Shown: positions 25,105 to 38,381 of the stretch, piece by piece
Layout: each line of letters begins with the position of its first letter
Numbering within the stretch: the first letter of the stretch is position 1
Assembly: GCA_013399855.1 (NCBI GenBank)
Contig: VXAY01005956.1
Location: forward strand, 3,139,095 to 3,203,094
From: Oxyruncus cristatus
Taxonomy: Eukaryota; Chordata; Aves; Passeriformes; Cotingidae
Direction: 5' to 3'
DNA length: 64,000 nt
Notes under the pieces: generated by a model
What the model saw: only the letters and a program-made list of their open reading frames with translations
Databases searched by the model: none
Told to the model about the DNA's origin: nothing
Position numbers and translations under genes: made by a program

Positions 25105-25440
25105 GGACTTTGTCATGGCAACTCAGCCCCACACTCAGCCACTCTCATTCCTCCACCAGCAAGATGGGAGAGAGAATTGGAAGGTTAAAAGGAGGAAAAC
25201 TTGTGGGCTGAGACAAAGTTTGATAGGTAAAGCAAAAGGCATTTACACAAGCAAATCAAAACAAGCAATTCATTCACCACTGCCCATGGGCAGGAAGGTG
25301 TTCAGCCATCCCCCAGGGCCACATCACAGGTAACAGTGACTTGGGAAGACAAACACCATCACTCCAAAAATTACTCTGGTCACCGGTGCCACAGGTCCCC
25401 ATGTCCTTTATTGGGTGAAGGGTTGGTGCTGGTTTCCAGA
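25105..25440. mobile_element. Passerine ERV LTR fragment
   Basis: ACTCAGCCCCACACTCAGCC, CACCAGCAAGATGGGAGAGA, GGTAAAGCAAAAGGCATTTA, CATGGGCAGGAAGGTGTTCA and ACTTGGGAAGACAAACACCA occur in this order. I recall them from a multicopy passerine LTR. The element is decayed, carries no coding frame, and its orientation is not settled. Confidence 0.65.
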
Positions 25441-27354
25441 GTACATGAAATAATGGTCCAAATAAATTTTACCTTTTGTTTTTTTCAGTTTACCTTTATT
25501 TCAAAAGTACACTTTTTCATTTTCCCCCCAGTTATCTTCTTCAGTAAATCTAAGAACTCCAATTCAGGACACACGAGTGAAACACAAAAGTTCCTGTCTC
25601 TTTGCAATTTTAACCACTACTCACCCTTTTAAAAAGCATGGGCACCCTAAATACAGATTTATCTTTGAGGGGGTGAGAGGAATAAAACCAAAATTTTGCA
25701 GTCAGCTTACCTTGGTATGTATAAAAGCTCAGCTCCCTTAACCAAGCTCATAGAACTCCAAAATACCAGCTGTCATTTTGCTGTATGTAGGCAAATCCCA
25801 TAACAGGCAGGAAAAGTAGCAATATGGAATAAGACTTGAAGACAAACACAGACAACCCTCTGAATATACACAACAGACAGCTCTATGAACTCATAACACT
25901 GATGGTTTAATTAGGATTGTATTATATAGCATTATTTTATTCTATTCCATCCCTCCAACAAAAGCTGTTGTCTGATGGACTTTCAAGCCATGAAAATCCC
26001 CTGAAAGATCAAGAGATCTGAAATATGGCAGCCCTGCTACCTCAGCTCAGGTAAGAAACAAACCCAGTTCTATGACAGGGTCATACACTGGCAATTTGGT
26101 TTCCCATTCCTAAGGGGTTTTATTCGCATCCTTCACAAAGGTACATAATACTTTTAAAGATCACTACCTTCAAAGGCATATTTGTAAATATAAAATATAA
26201 ATTTTAAATGGAAAAATACCTGTGCCTTGCCAAAGGTGAAGCTCACACTCCGTGTTACCTCACTGGGGTCTAGGTACAGGACAACAAGGTTTAAGAGATG
26301 CTGCACTCTATTTTTCTGCTCTGAGTTACTAAACAGGGAGCAGGCAGAGACACTGAGTTTACTCTAAACTTAATTATATTTTCTGAAAGCAGGAAAGGTA
26401 TAAAATTGCACAGGGATATGATGCAGAGAGCTCATCATAAACTACACACTACCTTGGCAAAGTCCCCCACAGAATCACAAACCTCAAGTGTTTCAAAACC
26501 AGCTACGGCTGCATCAGGTAAAACAGTCACTGGGAGGGGCATGTTTGTCATCCTGACACTGGGAAGGCTGTGCAGATACTTCCACAACTCTCTGTAAAAT
26601 GCTCTCCAGCATGTCTCTGCATGAAGGAAAAGACAAATGTATACAGAAAAACCCTTCTGAGAAGGTACAGACTTCTTCCTGAGCATGTCATGTGTTTCTA
26701 ATAAAATGCCAAGTTTAATCCTAGTGGCTGTTAATCAGAGCCTTCTTCAACGTAATTTAAATATACTTCATTTCCTAATTTAAAGTTTGGTGCTACACGA
26801 CCTTTTAGACTCAAAACCCATGTTCATCTTGGTATGAAATATTCATTATGTGTTAATACTATTAACAGCAAGTTTCAGGGCTTCCCTGAAATATTACTAA
26901 GCTTGGGAAATATGCAGACTCTGACAGAGAGAGGCACCTTCCCCTTGCAGCCTGGGAAAGCACCAGGTGGGTAAGAGGCTACACTTAATAGTCCTGGCAA
27001 AACCAGAAGTCAAGAGACAGCACACCTAAGATTCCCCAAATCTGGGGAGTCTGGTTTAGCATCTCATAAACGCACGTGGAACAACAAGGAAGTTGTTGGC
27101 AAGGATGCTCCAGGGAACAAACCTTTTTCCAGACAGATGGGAAACCCTATGCCTTCCAGTCAACTGAGTAAGCAATACTCACTGAAATATTTGCATGCAG
27201 ATTGGCAGATTCCATTAAAACACATAAAATCCAACTGCTGTGACAGCACCCCCATTTCAGAGTTCTCACAAGGACTGCCAGCACACTCCGTGCACCTCAC
27301 ACTGCCCTGAAAACAAGAGCAACAAAATGCTGCTGAAAAAAATCAGAGGGGATT

Positions 27355-27392
27355 GGTTGTTGTTGTTGTTGCTGTTGATGTCGTTGTTATTT
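27355..27392 (+). repeat. (GTT)n microsatellite, imperfect
   Basis: TTGTTGTTGTTGTTGCTG followed by degraded units. Confidence 0.8.
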
Positions 27393-27587
27393 TGGTTTTT
27401 TTCTCACAGCACCAAAGCAAGACAAGCTCCACTTATAACCTGACACAGCAGGAGTAATTGAAGAAGATTATGGGATTCAAAAGGTTACGCTGAAGTCAGG
27501 AATCAGTCAAGTCTATTTCCTGTAGCAGTGCAAGAAGGTTACTTGAAATAACAGACAAAGGTATGATCAGAAAAAAAAAAAAAAAAA

Positions 27588-27705
27588 NNNNNNNNNNNNN
27601 NNNNNNNNNNNNNNNNNNNNNNNNNNNNNNNNNNNNNNNNNNNNNNNNNNNNNNNNNNNNNNNNNNNNNNNNNNNNNNNNNNNNNNNNNNNNNNNNNNNN
27701 NNNNN
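27588..27705. other. Assembly gap (118 N)
   Basis: Unresolved bases directly after a run of 17 A. The frame spanning it at 27563-27829 is an artefact. Confidence 0.99.
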
Positions 27706-28384
27706 TTACAGAAAACCAGTCATTTGCACACAGTGTTCAGAGAGGCAGGTGAGGGAGTTTAGCATAATGAGAGCCAGAGGTCTGATGGTCTCGTGGCCGT
27801 ATCTGTGTGCATCTACATTATGTTTCTGATATAGCTGGAATTGTTAAAATGTTTTGCCCGCTATTCATATTAACACAAAGCTAACCTACCCATAGCTAAC
27901 CTAAGTCGTACTGTACTTGTTTAATGACTTGTAATGTTATGCTTTTGTCCTTGAATTGGAAAATATCTTTCCTTTTTCCTGCAGCAGAGTACATTATGTT
28001 TGCCGTTAAATTACTAATTAAAGGGTTGTTCTTATTACTGTATGCCCCCCAATTTTTTTTCCTTGCTCAGGTTAAGCAAGTTATGCAACGGTGTTTATCC
28101 TGGACAACAAAAGCAGAATAATGAATTTTCCATCAGTATCTGTGGAGGACAAGGCATAAGCCTATTTTTTCCTCAGATATTCTGACTGTTGGGACAGGAA
28201 AGGGATTAGAAGAGAGAGGCCCTCGGATCAGGGGCAGCCCTGCCCTGAGGTAACTTCCTATTCCTCCTTGAGATTTATACTCATGCCCCTCTCCCAGTGC
28301 CTGGAGGGCTAAAGGGGCTGCACATGTGTGAATGAAGTGGAGCAAAAAGTCTAATTTACATAAGAAGTGTTAACTGTGAAAGGA

Positions 28385-28525
28385 AGCAGGTAGATCTCCC
28401 TCTCTATCTTCTTTTTTCCTCTCTTTCTCTTTCCCTTTCTTTGTCTTACAACCCCAGCTCCAGACTATCCATGGGATCTAATGACTTGAGGTATTGTTTG
28501 CTCTCTGTCTCTCTCCTGCCTGAGT
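28385..28525 (+). repeat. Pyrimidine-rich low-complexity stretch
   Basis: C and T dominate (CTCCCTCTCTATCTTC, CTCTTTCTCTTTCCC, CTCTCTGTCTCTCTCC). It leads directly into the CR1 fragment at 28529. Confidence 0.7.
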
Positions 28526-28528
28526 CAG

Positions 28529-28747
28529 GGGAGGTTTAGGTTGTACATCAGGAAAAAATTTTTCACCCAGAGTGTGGTTGGGCTTTGAACAGAGTAGTGG
28601 TCACAGCCCCACGCCTGACAGAGTTCAAGGAGCGTTCAGAAACAGGGTGGGATTCTTGGGGTGTCCTGCACAGGGCCAGGAGTTGGACTCAATGATCCTG
28701 CTGGGTCCCTTCCAACTCAGCATATTCTGTGTTTCTATGAATCTGTG
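28529..28747 (+). mobile_element. CR1 LINE 3' fragment
   Basis: Sense-strand CR1: AGGTTTAGGTTGTACATCAG, TTTCACCCAGAGTGTGGTTG, GGAGTTGGACTCAATGATCC, then the tail CATATTCTGTGTTTCTATGA. It belongs to the subfamily ending in CTTCCAACTCAGCATATTCTG, like the 42 kb copy. Confidence 0.9.
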
Positions 28748-28959
28748 ACTTCTCTCCTCCCTCACTTTATCCGGCCAAAGCCCGGCTCTCATATTCTATG
28801 TGTTATAAACACAGACCTGCCTAATGCTGTTGTTGGATTTATTTATCCACATAATTTCCCTGGTAAATAAGATGAATTACTTTGCACCACTTAAACGCTC
28901 CTAGGAGACAGTTCTGGAAACAACTCAATAGCAGCAAATCCCAGTGTCTACATCAGACA

Positions 28960-29140
28960 TTGGAATGGGCTGCCCAGGGAGGGGGTGAAGTCACTCTCCC
29001 TGGAGGTGTTTAAGATGAGACTGGATGCGGCATCAGTGCCATGGTCTGGCAACCACGGCGGGGTTGGATCAAGGGCTGGACTTGATGATCTCGGAGGTCT
29101 TTTCCAACTTGGTTGATTCTGTGATTCTGTGATTCTACGA
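28960..29140 (+). mobile_element. CR1 LINE 3' fragment, different subfamily
   Basis: Sense-strand CR1: TTGGAATGGGCTGCCCAGGG, CTGGAGGTGTTTAAGATGAG, GGACTTGATGATCTCGGAGG, then GATTCTGTGATTCTGTGATT. It lies 212 bases after another CR1 fragment in the same orientation. Confidence 0.93.
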
Positions 29141-32100
29141 CCTCCTCTGAACCAGTCATGGGCCATACCACAGTGTTCCAACAGCCCATGCTTCTTCATC
29201 AGTGGTTTATCCGTTAATTAGTTGTTTTACTGAGATCCTCACACTCACTCTCAACAACCAGAGCTGCTCCCAACCAGCTCCCATCTCATTTTCTGGGACT
29301 GATCCTTCCCTACTGTTCCTCCTCACCAGCCGGGGCAGTTGTAGCCCCTCTCCTCCCCGCACTCCCACTGCCTCCACATTCTCCCTGAGCTTCCCAGGTT
29401 CCTCCCCTCTGACTCCACTCCAGGAGCACAAAATCAACAGCAAAACTTGTAACAACAAAATTAATCATATAATAAATATAAGAACAATAAATAGCAAAGT
29501 AGTGTTATTATGGGACATGTTGGAGTGAGGAATAGTATTATAAGGTTTAATTTTGTTCACTCAGGGGACTTCCTAAAGTGCTAAATGAGATTAGGAACAC
29601 ATGATTCAGAAGCAGCTCTCTAGTAGCATTGCTTTAGCCCTGGATAACGTGTTGCCTTCACTCAACTCTTAACCTAGTGTGCAACCTCCAAGCGAGGCCC
29701 AAATCAAATAACTAACTAATCTTTTGAAGGCTTTTGGACACTGTATTTTTGCATTTTGGAAAACGTGTGTCTCTAGGTTTTCTGGGATCAGCATATGCTC
29801 CTGAAACAGGAAAGTTTAATACCGCAATAAATAGTGTACTTTAGGCTATTTCTTTTGTAATTGCTACTTGGATCTTATAAAATATGCACAATAATTGCAT
29901 CTGTAACAAGTAGCAGTTGGTTGTGCTCGATTTCTTTTTGTTTGCATTTGGTGACTACTTGAAGAATTGAGTTTTATTAGTATAAATGTTTTGGAACATG
30001 AACGTTCAGCTTACACAGGCAACAGCTTGCCAAAGCAAAGCTTAAATTTACAAATGTAAACATTTATCCAGGAAGCATTTCTGTGTCTATAATTGGCTTA
30101 AAACAGCAACGTACATTGTTTGACTGATAACAATGAGGCAAGAAACCCACATTTTCAAAGGTCATTGGCAACATATGGAACTTCAAACTGATGTTTTTAC
30201 AGTAAATGCAAATATTCCATACAGAAATAAACCTGCTTCTACATTTGTGAGAATTAAGACAGAAGCCACATTTCAAATTATTCCTGCCATGTGATTCACT
30301 CAAACTCCTGTGTTGACTGAGCCTTGAGGTGCTTTTGTTGTGATCCAGAGAAATTATTCCTATGCCCTCTACAAACACATTAGGGCTTGGAAATGTTGCT
30401 ACTCCTGCTTCATCTCTGAACTCTTCTCTGACATTTCCATTTAAACAGAAACTGCAGCAGATATTCAGGAGCACATTTACACTTATTTTACATAAAGCCA
30501 AAATAGCACAGTTTCCACATTAGTATGAGAACCACAGTCTTTGTACTAGTTGTGATTTTCTCTTTTTGAAGCCAGTAAAAGCTGGAATTTAGAAAGTAGT
30601 CTCTTGCACTGTGCCTGGAATATAGTTAAACTGTATTGTTACACTGATTCATTGAAGTGTCTATATTTTATGTTCTGTTCACTTTGACCCTCCACCCACA
30701 TTAGAATTCCAAGACAAGCATTGTATGCATTGCATAATACATCAGATAGGCAAGAGATCTTCCATTTTAAACAGCTTAATGCAGCTGTTGCTTTTACTTT
30801 ACAAACATGAAGGAAAATGCTATATTGATCCTTTAATTTCTAGTCAGCTAATATTAACTTTAGTTAAGGGGCAGTATCCCATTGTTTAGTTTAGAGGACA
30901 GTATCCCAGCGCAGACTCTCTCTCTGAACTAGAGTGGGAGTTTAAGTTCAGAAGGCTGCGGGCACAGACACTGCAAATTTTTTTTGGTCAAGAAATGTTT
31001 CCAATAACAGAACTGATGACACCTCTCAAATATTTTGGCATCAACTGAACAGCATATTCCAATGGCCTTTCCTTTTTTTTTTTTTGTCGTGTCCCAAGCA
31101 GCTCTAGTTCTAAATGTTTATGAACTAATCACTTTATTTCATGGTGCAACTAATTTAACAAATTGCTTTAAATTTTTTAGTCAAAAAACTTTTTCAGCAC
31201 CGTGCAGCAAAAATTCAAGACAGGTTTCTCTGGACAGGTTCTGCTCTCATCTTCTTCAGTAATTCATGCAAATGTCACTGAGAACAAAATGTCCCCATCA
31301 GTTGGAAGTCTCATAGCAGTAATGTCATTGACACATAGGAAGAATTTTGAAATCTGTCTTCCTCACATCAAACAGAAACTGAGTGCAGTGTTCTGCTATT
31401 ACGAGATTAGTAATTAACATAAAAATAAGTTACAATACAGGATGTGAGTTGTGAGCCTTAATTTATTCCTACTCAGCCTATAGGTGGGACGAACTCTGTG
31501 AAATACCCTGTATGAATTTATTGCTTCTGTTTAAGCACAAGGTGAGTTACAGCTGAACATTACCAGAAAATTACTGATCTAATCTGGGATACTGTGTAAG
31601 CTCCAATCACTCATGCTGGGTAATGATGAATAAAGGATGAAACAGGCACACAGAGTTCATGAGACTTTTCAGAAGTAAGGAGACTGTCCTGCATTGTTTT
31701 GGTTTTTTTTTTAAAAAAAGAGGTTGGTTTGTCTTGGCAAAAGACACAGTCATTCTTCAGGACAGAGGAGAATGGAAGGGAATGTGGGGAAAAATGTTGG
31801 CCCAGAAGTTGATGAATGTGAACTGGCTAGAAATTAGAAGCCTGCACTTCAGAACAGTGAGATTCACTGCAGGGCAGCAGGTTTGGGAGGAAGAAACTAC
31901 TTGTTTTTAAGGGGAGGCTTTCTAGAAGTGTTGTTGCCTGTGACTGACTGTGATACAGCAAAGTATTACTGAACTGTAACACAGGATCACCATTTGAAAT
32001 CCTCGTAGTGTTTTGTAGTGAACCATAACACAATATTTATGATTGGGATATTTGAAGCAGACCAAGGTAAGTTCTGGCTGCTTTCCTCTGAATGAATTGC

Positions 32101-34595
32101 TGTTCCGTTTTTGTAGAGCTTAACATGACCTGACCTTCTTGCACCCCTGCTAATGTACTGCTTGTACTTAAAGCATAGGGAAATGTTCGAAAAGCTAGCC
32201 TGAAACTGGTACAACAAAGTAATTAGAAGTAACACCAGATGAGCTGAAATCTGTCCTGTTCATGGACCATAATGTCATAGGTTGCTCGGTGACGAGAGTA
32301 ACTGCAGCAGAAATGGTGGTTTTTCCTCTCCCTTGGGAAAAGGGCAGCATGACTAGGAGGAGTGTGACTCGAACAGCTCGGGGTTATGTTGTTAATTTAA
32401 CCGTGCTGCGTTCTTTTGCTTGTGATAAGAAGGTCCATTTATGGAAACCGACGGTTCCCTTTTGCCTTTGATGGTGTCAAGTCTCCCACACTTCTAATTC
32501 AGCCTTCTCATGGTGAACTTTGTGCTGTTCTGAGAAGAGCAGCAACGGAATGGGCCTAAAGCTTTACTGCTTTATTTAATTGGTTGTTATGAGGTCGCTT
32601 ATGGAAAAAACTTGAGGCATTTCTTTTCCCCAAAGAAAAGCCAGCTATTTCAAGATAAATGTTTTTCCCCACAGTTAAGTGTGGAATAGCAGCAAGGTCA
32701 CTTAGAACAGCAAGTCCAGGTGGCCCTGTCTCTCTCACTGTTAAATCCTGGGTGAAATATATGCTGTCGGCCACTGAGATTAATAGTTCTATTTGCTGTT
32801 CAGTATATTTGAGAAACTCCTATTATTAATGCAATTTGGGAAGAATTTAAAGTTCTCCACGCCTTTTTTAAGTGTTCTCTGTATGTGTGATGGTAAGGCT
32901 CTTTTTAGCATCTTATAAAAGGCAACATAACGTGGCAAATTTATCCCAGTGTAATTGTGCTCAGAACTATCTGACTGACATACTTCTCATGCAATAATTG
33001 TTCCTTATAGCTCTATTTGCTCTAACTTTACTTGCTTTAATTAAAAAAATATTATCTGGAGATCAGAGATGCATAAAGTCTTGCTTTGGAATTCGTAATA
33101 TATTCCCATTATCCTTGATGAGTCATGTATTATTTTCCTCATTAAGCAGAAACATGACTTTGTGTCACTAGCAGTTTGAAAGCAGTGTTTGTCTTGCCTT
33201 TGGGTGTTCTAAAAGAGATTGTCAACTGTACGGTATCAGCAAAGTTTCTCATGTCTCCTTTTAATGGGACAAGGTCTATATCAGTTTATACACTTTTTAC
33301 TTCCAGCAGTAGGCATGTTTGCTGAAATTTTAACTGTTTAATCCTTTTGTTGTGCTGGTAAAACAGGCAAATGCATTATACTTCTAAAACTGTACCTTAG
33401 ACTTCTGATCAGTATGAACACAAGATGGCATTTTAGTGACTTCAGTGAATTCCTTTAAATTTGTGATAAATGCACTATTACAAGGTATGCTATAAGATTA
33501 AAATCTCATTAAGAACTAAATTTCCATATGTGCTGACATTTTTCAGTACTCTCGTGTACCAAAACAGCAGGTAACACGGGTAGTTTGGATTTATTTTTTT
33601 TTTACATGTAAATTGAATATAATGTATTTCTGCATTCTTAAGTTTATGATTTGGCAGGTTCTTTTACCAGTTCCCTCATTACTCTGGGGTGGATCCTTAA
33701 AACTTAAAAGTTCTTCAGTGCTATGGGAGAGTTTTGGGTTAATTAGAAACACGGCCATATCTGACTATGCCAGAAAGAGATTTCCACCTTTTAAATGAGT
33801 AAAGTCTTGGAATATTCACACCAAAAATCAAGAACCCACATTTCCCTCCAGCAAATTTTGAGTTGGTAACTGGACTGGTGTTGAGATTTGGCTATTCTGG
33901 CCCTCACCATTCCTTTTTGTCTGTGTTTGCTCTGTCCTCATCTGAGGCTCCAGGCATTTTAGTGTTGCTCAGTGTTTGGTGTTTAGACAGTAAGTCTTAA
34001 TGAGGCCCTTCAAGTTATGCTGTAAATGAAGTGTGAGAGGAACAGACACTTTTAAAAGTATGTTTTGCTTCCTTCGCTCTCAACAGAGCAGGAGACAAAA
34101 AGTTTATCACCTGGGTTCTGATGCATTTACTGCCTTACACAAGATGGTCATTACTGTCCATCAGAGGCAGTTTTTTTTCTGGTTTTGTTCGATTTCTTTT
34201 TAATATGTTGTTGTTTACAAAGAGATAAGCAGTCTGTAAATGTAAATCCATGGGGTTTTTTAGAATTCTTACCTAAACAACCAAGGCTTCTCAAATCATT
34301 GAAGGTCATTAAAATTTAATGCTGTGTAAAGTTCAGTGATCAATGTATCCATTTAGTAAACATACCTTTTTTTGCACAAGCTTTTAGCCCTCATCTCTTA
34401 TTAGTATTCAGGTGGAAGTATTACTGAAGTATTCTAAATATATGTTTTAAATGAATCTTTTAAAAGCTTCCTCTGGCTTTTAAGTTCATACTCTTTAAGT
34501 TGATAAAAGGTCCTACGTGATGTCATGTTTTGCAACATTTATTTATATAATGTTTTTCTTTCACTGTAGTCTGTACTTTTTTTCTTTTGATGCAT

Positions 34596-34919
34596 TTAAA
34601 AAAACCACACCCAGGGGTGCTCCTGCACACCTGACTCCTGGCAGTGATGCCCCCTGACTTGCTGCTTGCTTTCCTTGGGAAAGGGCACAGCCTGCTGCTT
34701 GGGTTTCATCAGATTCTCTGTTCTGAGGGTTAAGTTCTGTGCTCGGTCAAGGCTTCTCAGCACTTGTGACTGGACTCTGGCTGTTAGAAGCTCCATGATT
34801 CGATCTACCTTATGATACTGCCATGCCCTGTGGAGAGAATGAGCCAAGAGTTTGTGTGCTTTGCTGTCCACACCCCATGCACCGTGAGCTGCAGGCATTG
34901 TTCTTCTGCCATCTTGCAT
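34596..34919 (-). other. Exon-like open frame, unidentified
   Basis: The minus-strand frame of 107 codons from ATG contains a good internal acceptor (CATTCTCTCCACAG, exon side from 34827). That is followed by an amphipathic helix-like stretch, VDRIMELLTARVQSQVLRSL, then DRAQNLTLRTENLMKP. No AATAAA or matching partner exon was found nearby. The surrounding block (34600-35110) is more GC-rich than its flanks and could be an old retroelement. Confidence 0.2.
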
Positions 34920-37427
34920 CCTGCAGGATCATGCACTAGGCAGCACTGGGGAATGAGCAGCCCCTGTGAGGTGTGTGCTGGTGAGAGCATTCACTGCAGA
35001 ATGATCTGTCCTGTTGGTAACACTTTCTTTAATCTGTGGCCAGGCTGCTGCAGGCACTTGTTTATTCTTTCTTCTTCTACAGCTGATTTCTGGCTTAGGA
35101 TTTGCTTCTACTGAGATCTCATATTCTTTTGGTTGGGTTTTCTTCAGCAGCTCAAAATAACGGGGCCGGCAATGCCTGGAGCCACCTGAGAGCCAGATAT
35201 CTTCTTCTAAGCTTCAGAGATAAGCAGTACCTGTATTCCATCCATTCACTTTCTTACATTGCTTTCTAGATCAAAATCTGTGCATCTGAAGGTCATGAAT
35301 TACTCAATGTGTGAATGTGCAGTTGTTCCCTCTCCCTCTGCTGCTGCTGCTGTTCTTGCTAAATAGAGCACACTTTGCTTCCTTGGATTTGAGAATCTGT
35401 GTCAGTGTTTGCAACATGGCTAGAACTGGATTCCCTCAGATGAAGCTTTACAGAGATATAGACTGGGCTGCATCACCCATCCATATATATCCCTGTGTGG
35501 GTATATTCTGTCAGTGAGGAATGCCTGAGGAGTCATTCCTCTATCTGTTTTCATTATTATTACCTATCTCCCTGGCTCTTGCATCACAGACAGAACCTTG
35601 CACTTGCACAAACCAAAATCTACCTTTTTCTAGATGAACTGATGTACAGGCCCACACCTCAAAGGAACAGCTTTGTACTGAAGGATAAGAACTTCCTTGC
35701 TGAGGCATTTCGTGCCTGAGGCTACTTTGTGCCTCTAAATAACTGCCTGAAGAGCTGTTGAGCTGCACTGCTGGGGGAAGTGAGGAGGAGAGGGAGAACT
35801 CAAGGGAGATGATGTGAGATGTTGTTGAAATTCTATTTTTACATATCATTCTCCAGTCAGAACTCTGTTGCACCATCAGAGCACTGGAACCCTTGTGTTC
35901 CAGTGAAGACTCCTGTGTCTTCACTAGAGATGGAGGTATGAACAGACTGAGACACTGAAGGTTAACATTTCAAGTTAGCCTTAGGATAGTTTTCCAAGAA
36001 AAACAATATTTTTCATTTATTATGCAGAATAACTCCTGCAAGTCATAAATTGGTTTCTTTTGTATATCCTGTTTTTCTTGAACTGGGCAAAGAGATTCGG
36101 TGGCAGAAAGGTTTTCTCCACATCCCGTGTTGCTTTTAGGACCTGTATGAAGACTGCCATTCCTGATCAGCATAATAACATTTATCATCAGCTCCAAATG
36201 AGTTTTGCCTGATTTTCTGGCTCACCTATAGGAAAGGATTAGGGTCGTCAGTGTGACGTATAGTGGGAATTTTCCAAGATGGTTATAATGCTCTCTGTAA
36301 AATAAAAATGCAAGCACAAATAAATAGAGGTGATCAAAAACTTGATGAATTCTACCAGTTCTGTTACCTTCAGAATCCAGCTCCATAAGAACTGTCCCGA
36401 AAATTGCAGTGAGGCACTGGTCAGTAAGTTGTTTATCCTAGGGTTGTTTTCAGCATTTTCTCCTAAATTTTTAATAGTCCTTTATAGACTCAGGAACCTG
36501 TTACTGGTTAGTTTGATTTGGGCTTATCTCCGCTTTCATTGAATTAATATCCAAACAAGTGAAGTTTCTGTACACACTTCAAATAGCAATCCATAAAGGA
36601 AGAAAAATCCAAACAGCTTTATGCAGCTTACTATAACTGATAGTCCTTGGGAGAGGACTAAATAAATAATGGTAGACTGAATCACTTTGTAGACTTCATT
36701 CAAGAAACTTTAAAATGCTAAATAAATCTCGTTCTCTCAGAGCTGATGGTTTGTTTTTTCCCCTTGCCCTTGCAGAGGATGTAAACCTTTTCTAAGTACA
36801 GCAATAGAGTTAGTCTGCAGATTACTTTACCCAAAACAAACAGCCTTTGTTCTTACCTTTTAAGTCTGCAATCTGGTAGGGTAGATGTGCATGACAGATT
36901 TTTGATAAATAAATGCATAATAAAATGTGGCTAGACTTTATTTTTCCCCAATGTATTGTAGTATCAAAAAGAGCTTGGCAGATACTTTAACTTTGCTCTG
37001 GCAGGTATGCACATAATTATTCATCATCCTTGCAAATGTAAAAGAAAAAAAGCAAAACCACAAACAAATCCACTTTGTTGCCGGTCAGGATTAAAATTGA
37101 AGCTTTCCTTGTGGTTGTGAAGAAAGGAATTACCTTTGGTGGTATGGATTTCCTCACCTAGCTATTCTACACATTTCATTCACTCAAATTCTTCAACTGT
37201 TTTGAAAATGAAATGCAGGGAGGAAGGGTTTTTTGGAAGCCTCCATGGCTCTCATTACTTTCTAGTGACCTTCCACTCAAGGACTGTATCCCCCTCTCTT
37301 TCTTACTGCTGCTGCTGTAATAGGGACTGTCACATACTGAGAACAGAAACATCTGCATTGCTGTTTTCTTTAGAATTGTGCATAACTAAAATTTAAAACT
37401 GTATTTCAAGGACTGAACAGATCATTA

Positions 37428-37463
37428 AAGACAGGAGAGAGAGAGAGCGAGAGAGAGAGAGAT
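37428..37463 (+). repeat. (GA)n microsatellite
   Basis: AGGAGAGAGAGAGAG with one C interruption, then more GA units. It starts a longer purine-rich stretch extending to about 38070. Confidence 0.9.
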
Positions 37464-38339
37464 GGGAATGGCAAAGCCACGAAGTAAGCTGAAGTGGAAA
37501 CTATTGTTGTGTGAGGAAATCAGCAAGAAGAGAAAGGCAGAAGGATGACAGAAAGCAGCAGTGATGGTCAGAGAGGTGGTCAGAGACAATGGAGGGGAAA
37601 AATCAGAGCAAAGCCTTTACTGATGCAACAGCTGCATGAATGGCTAAATCTACAGTGAGCAACAGCCTTGACACGGGGCTGAGAATCAAGTGTAAAATAG
37701 CAGCAGAAGGAGATTGAGAGTTTTAAAGGATAACCACTGATGTCCCAAAGTAAAGGTATTGTTATGATGAATAGAAAAAGAAGAAGCAGGAGATCAAACC
37801 AAATGAAAATAAATGGGCATTCAGCAGATTGCCCGAAGAAATTGGGAACTTAGGATGAGAAGCTTCACTTAAGAGAGGTGGGAGATCAGTACAAGAGTTA
37901 AAAGAAGGTGGGAGAAAAAGTCACTGTCATAAGAATCAGGAAACAAAAGAAGGGATGGGAAGAAGACAAACTTGTCTGCAGAGTGGGAGATCCCAATAGC
38001 CTTGGGCCACAGCTACTCTGAGGATTCCAGAGCAAAAGGAAGCGGTACAGTTCAAGTTGAGGAGAGACGACTGGCAAAGACTGTCAGGATGGATATTTTG
38101 TGACTTACTGCACTATTTGTCAAATTCATGTTACTTCACTTTTCTTTTTCCTTCATTTTAATTCCCCATTTTACTCCCTGAGGCCCTTCAACCACACGCT
38201 TTTCCTTCTCATCTTGCTTTAGCCCAGCACTTCCACTGACTCAGCTAGAATCCCACTATCTGTACTGTTTTGGTTTGGCTTTTTAACTCTAAAAAAAAGC
38301 CTGATGCTATTTTATGATTTCCCTTTGTAATCTTGGTAT

Positions 38340-38381
38340 TTTTTCTTTCTTTCTTTTTCTTTCTTTCTTTCTTTCTTTCTA
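38340..38381 (+). repeat. (TTTC)n microsatellite
   Basis: About nine TTTC/TTTT-type units in a row; it generates the Lys/Glu/Arg-rich spurious frame on the minus strand. Confidence 0.92.

Larger units (their letters stand above)
25441..28384. other. Intergenic DNA and assembly gap
   Basis: No supported gene; contains the (GTT)n repeat and the 118-N gap. Confidence 0.6.

Noticed and set aside
27563..27829. Frame across the N run
   Set aside because: Created by the assembly gap.
30064..30501. 145-codon minus frame
   Set aside because: Starts at TTG, no domain, and one such frame is expected by chance at this base composition.
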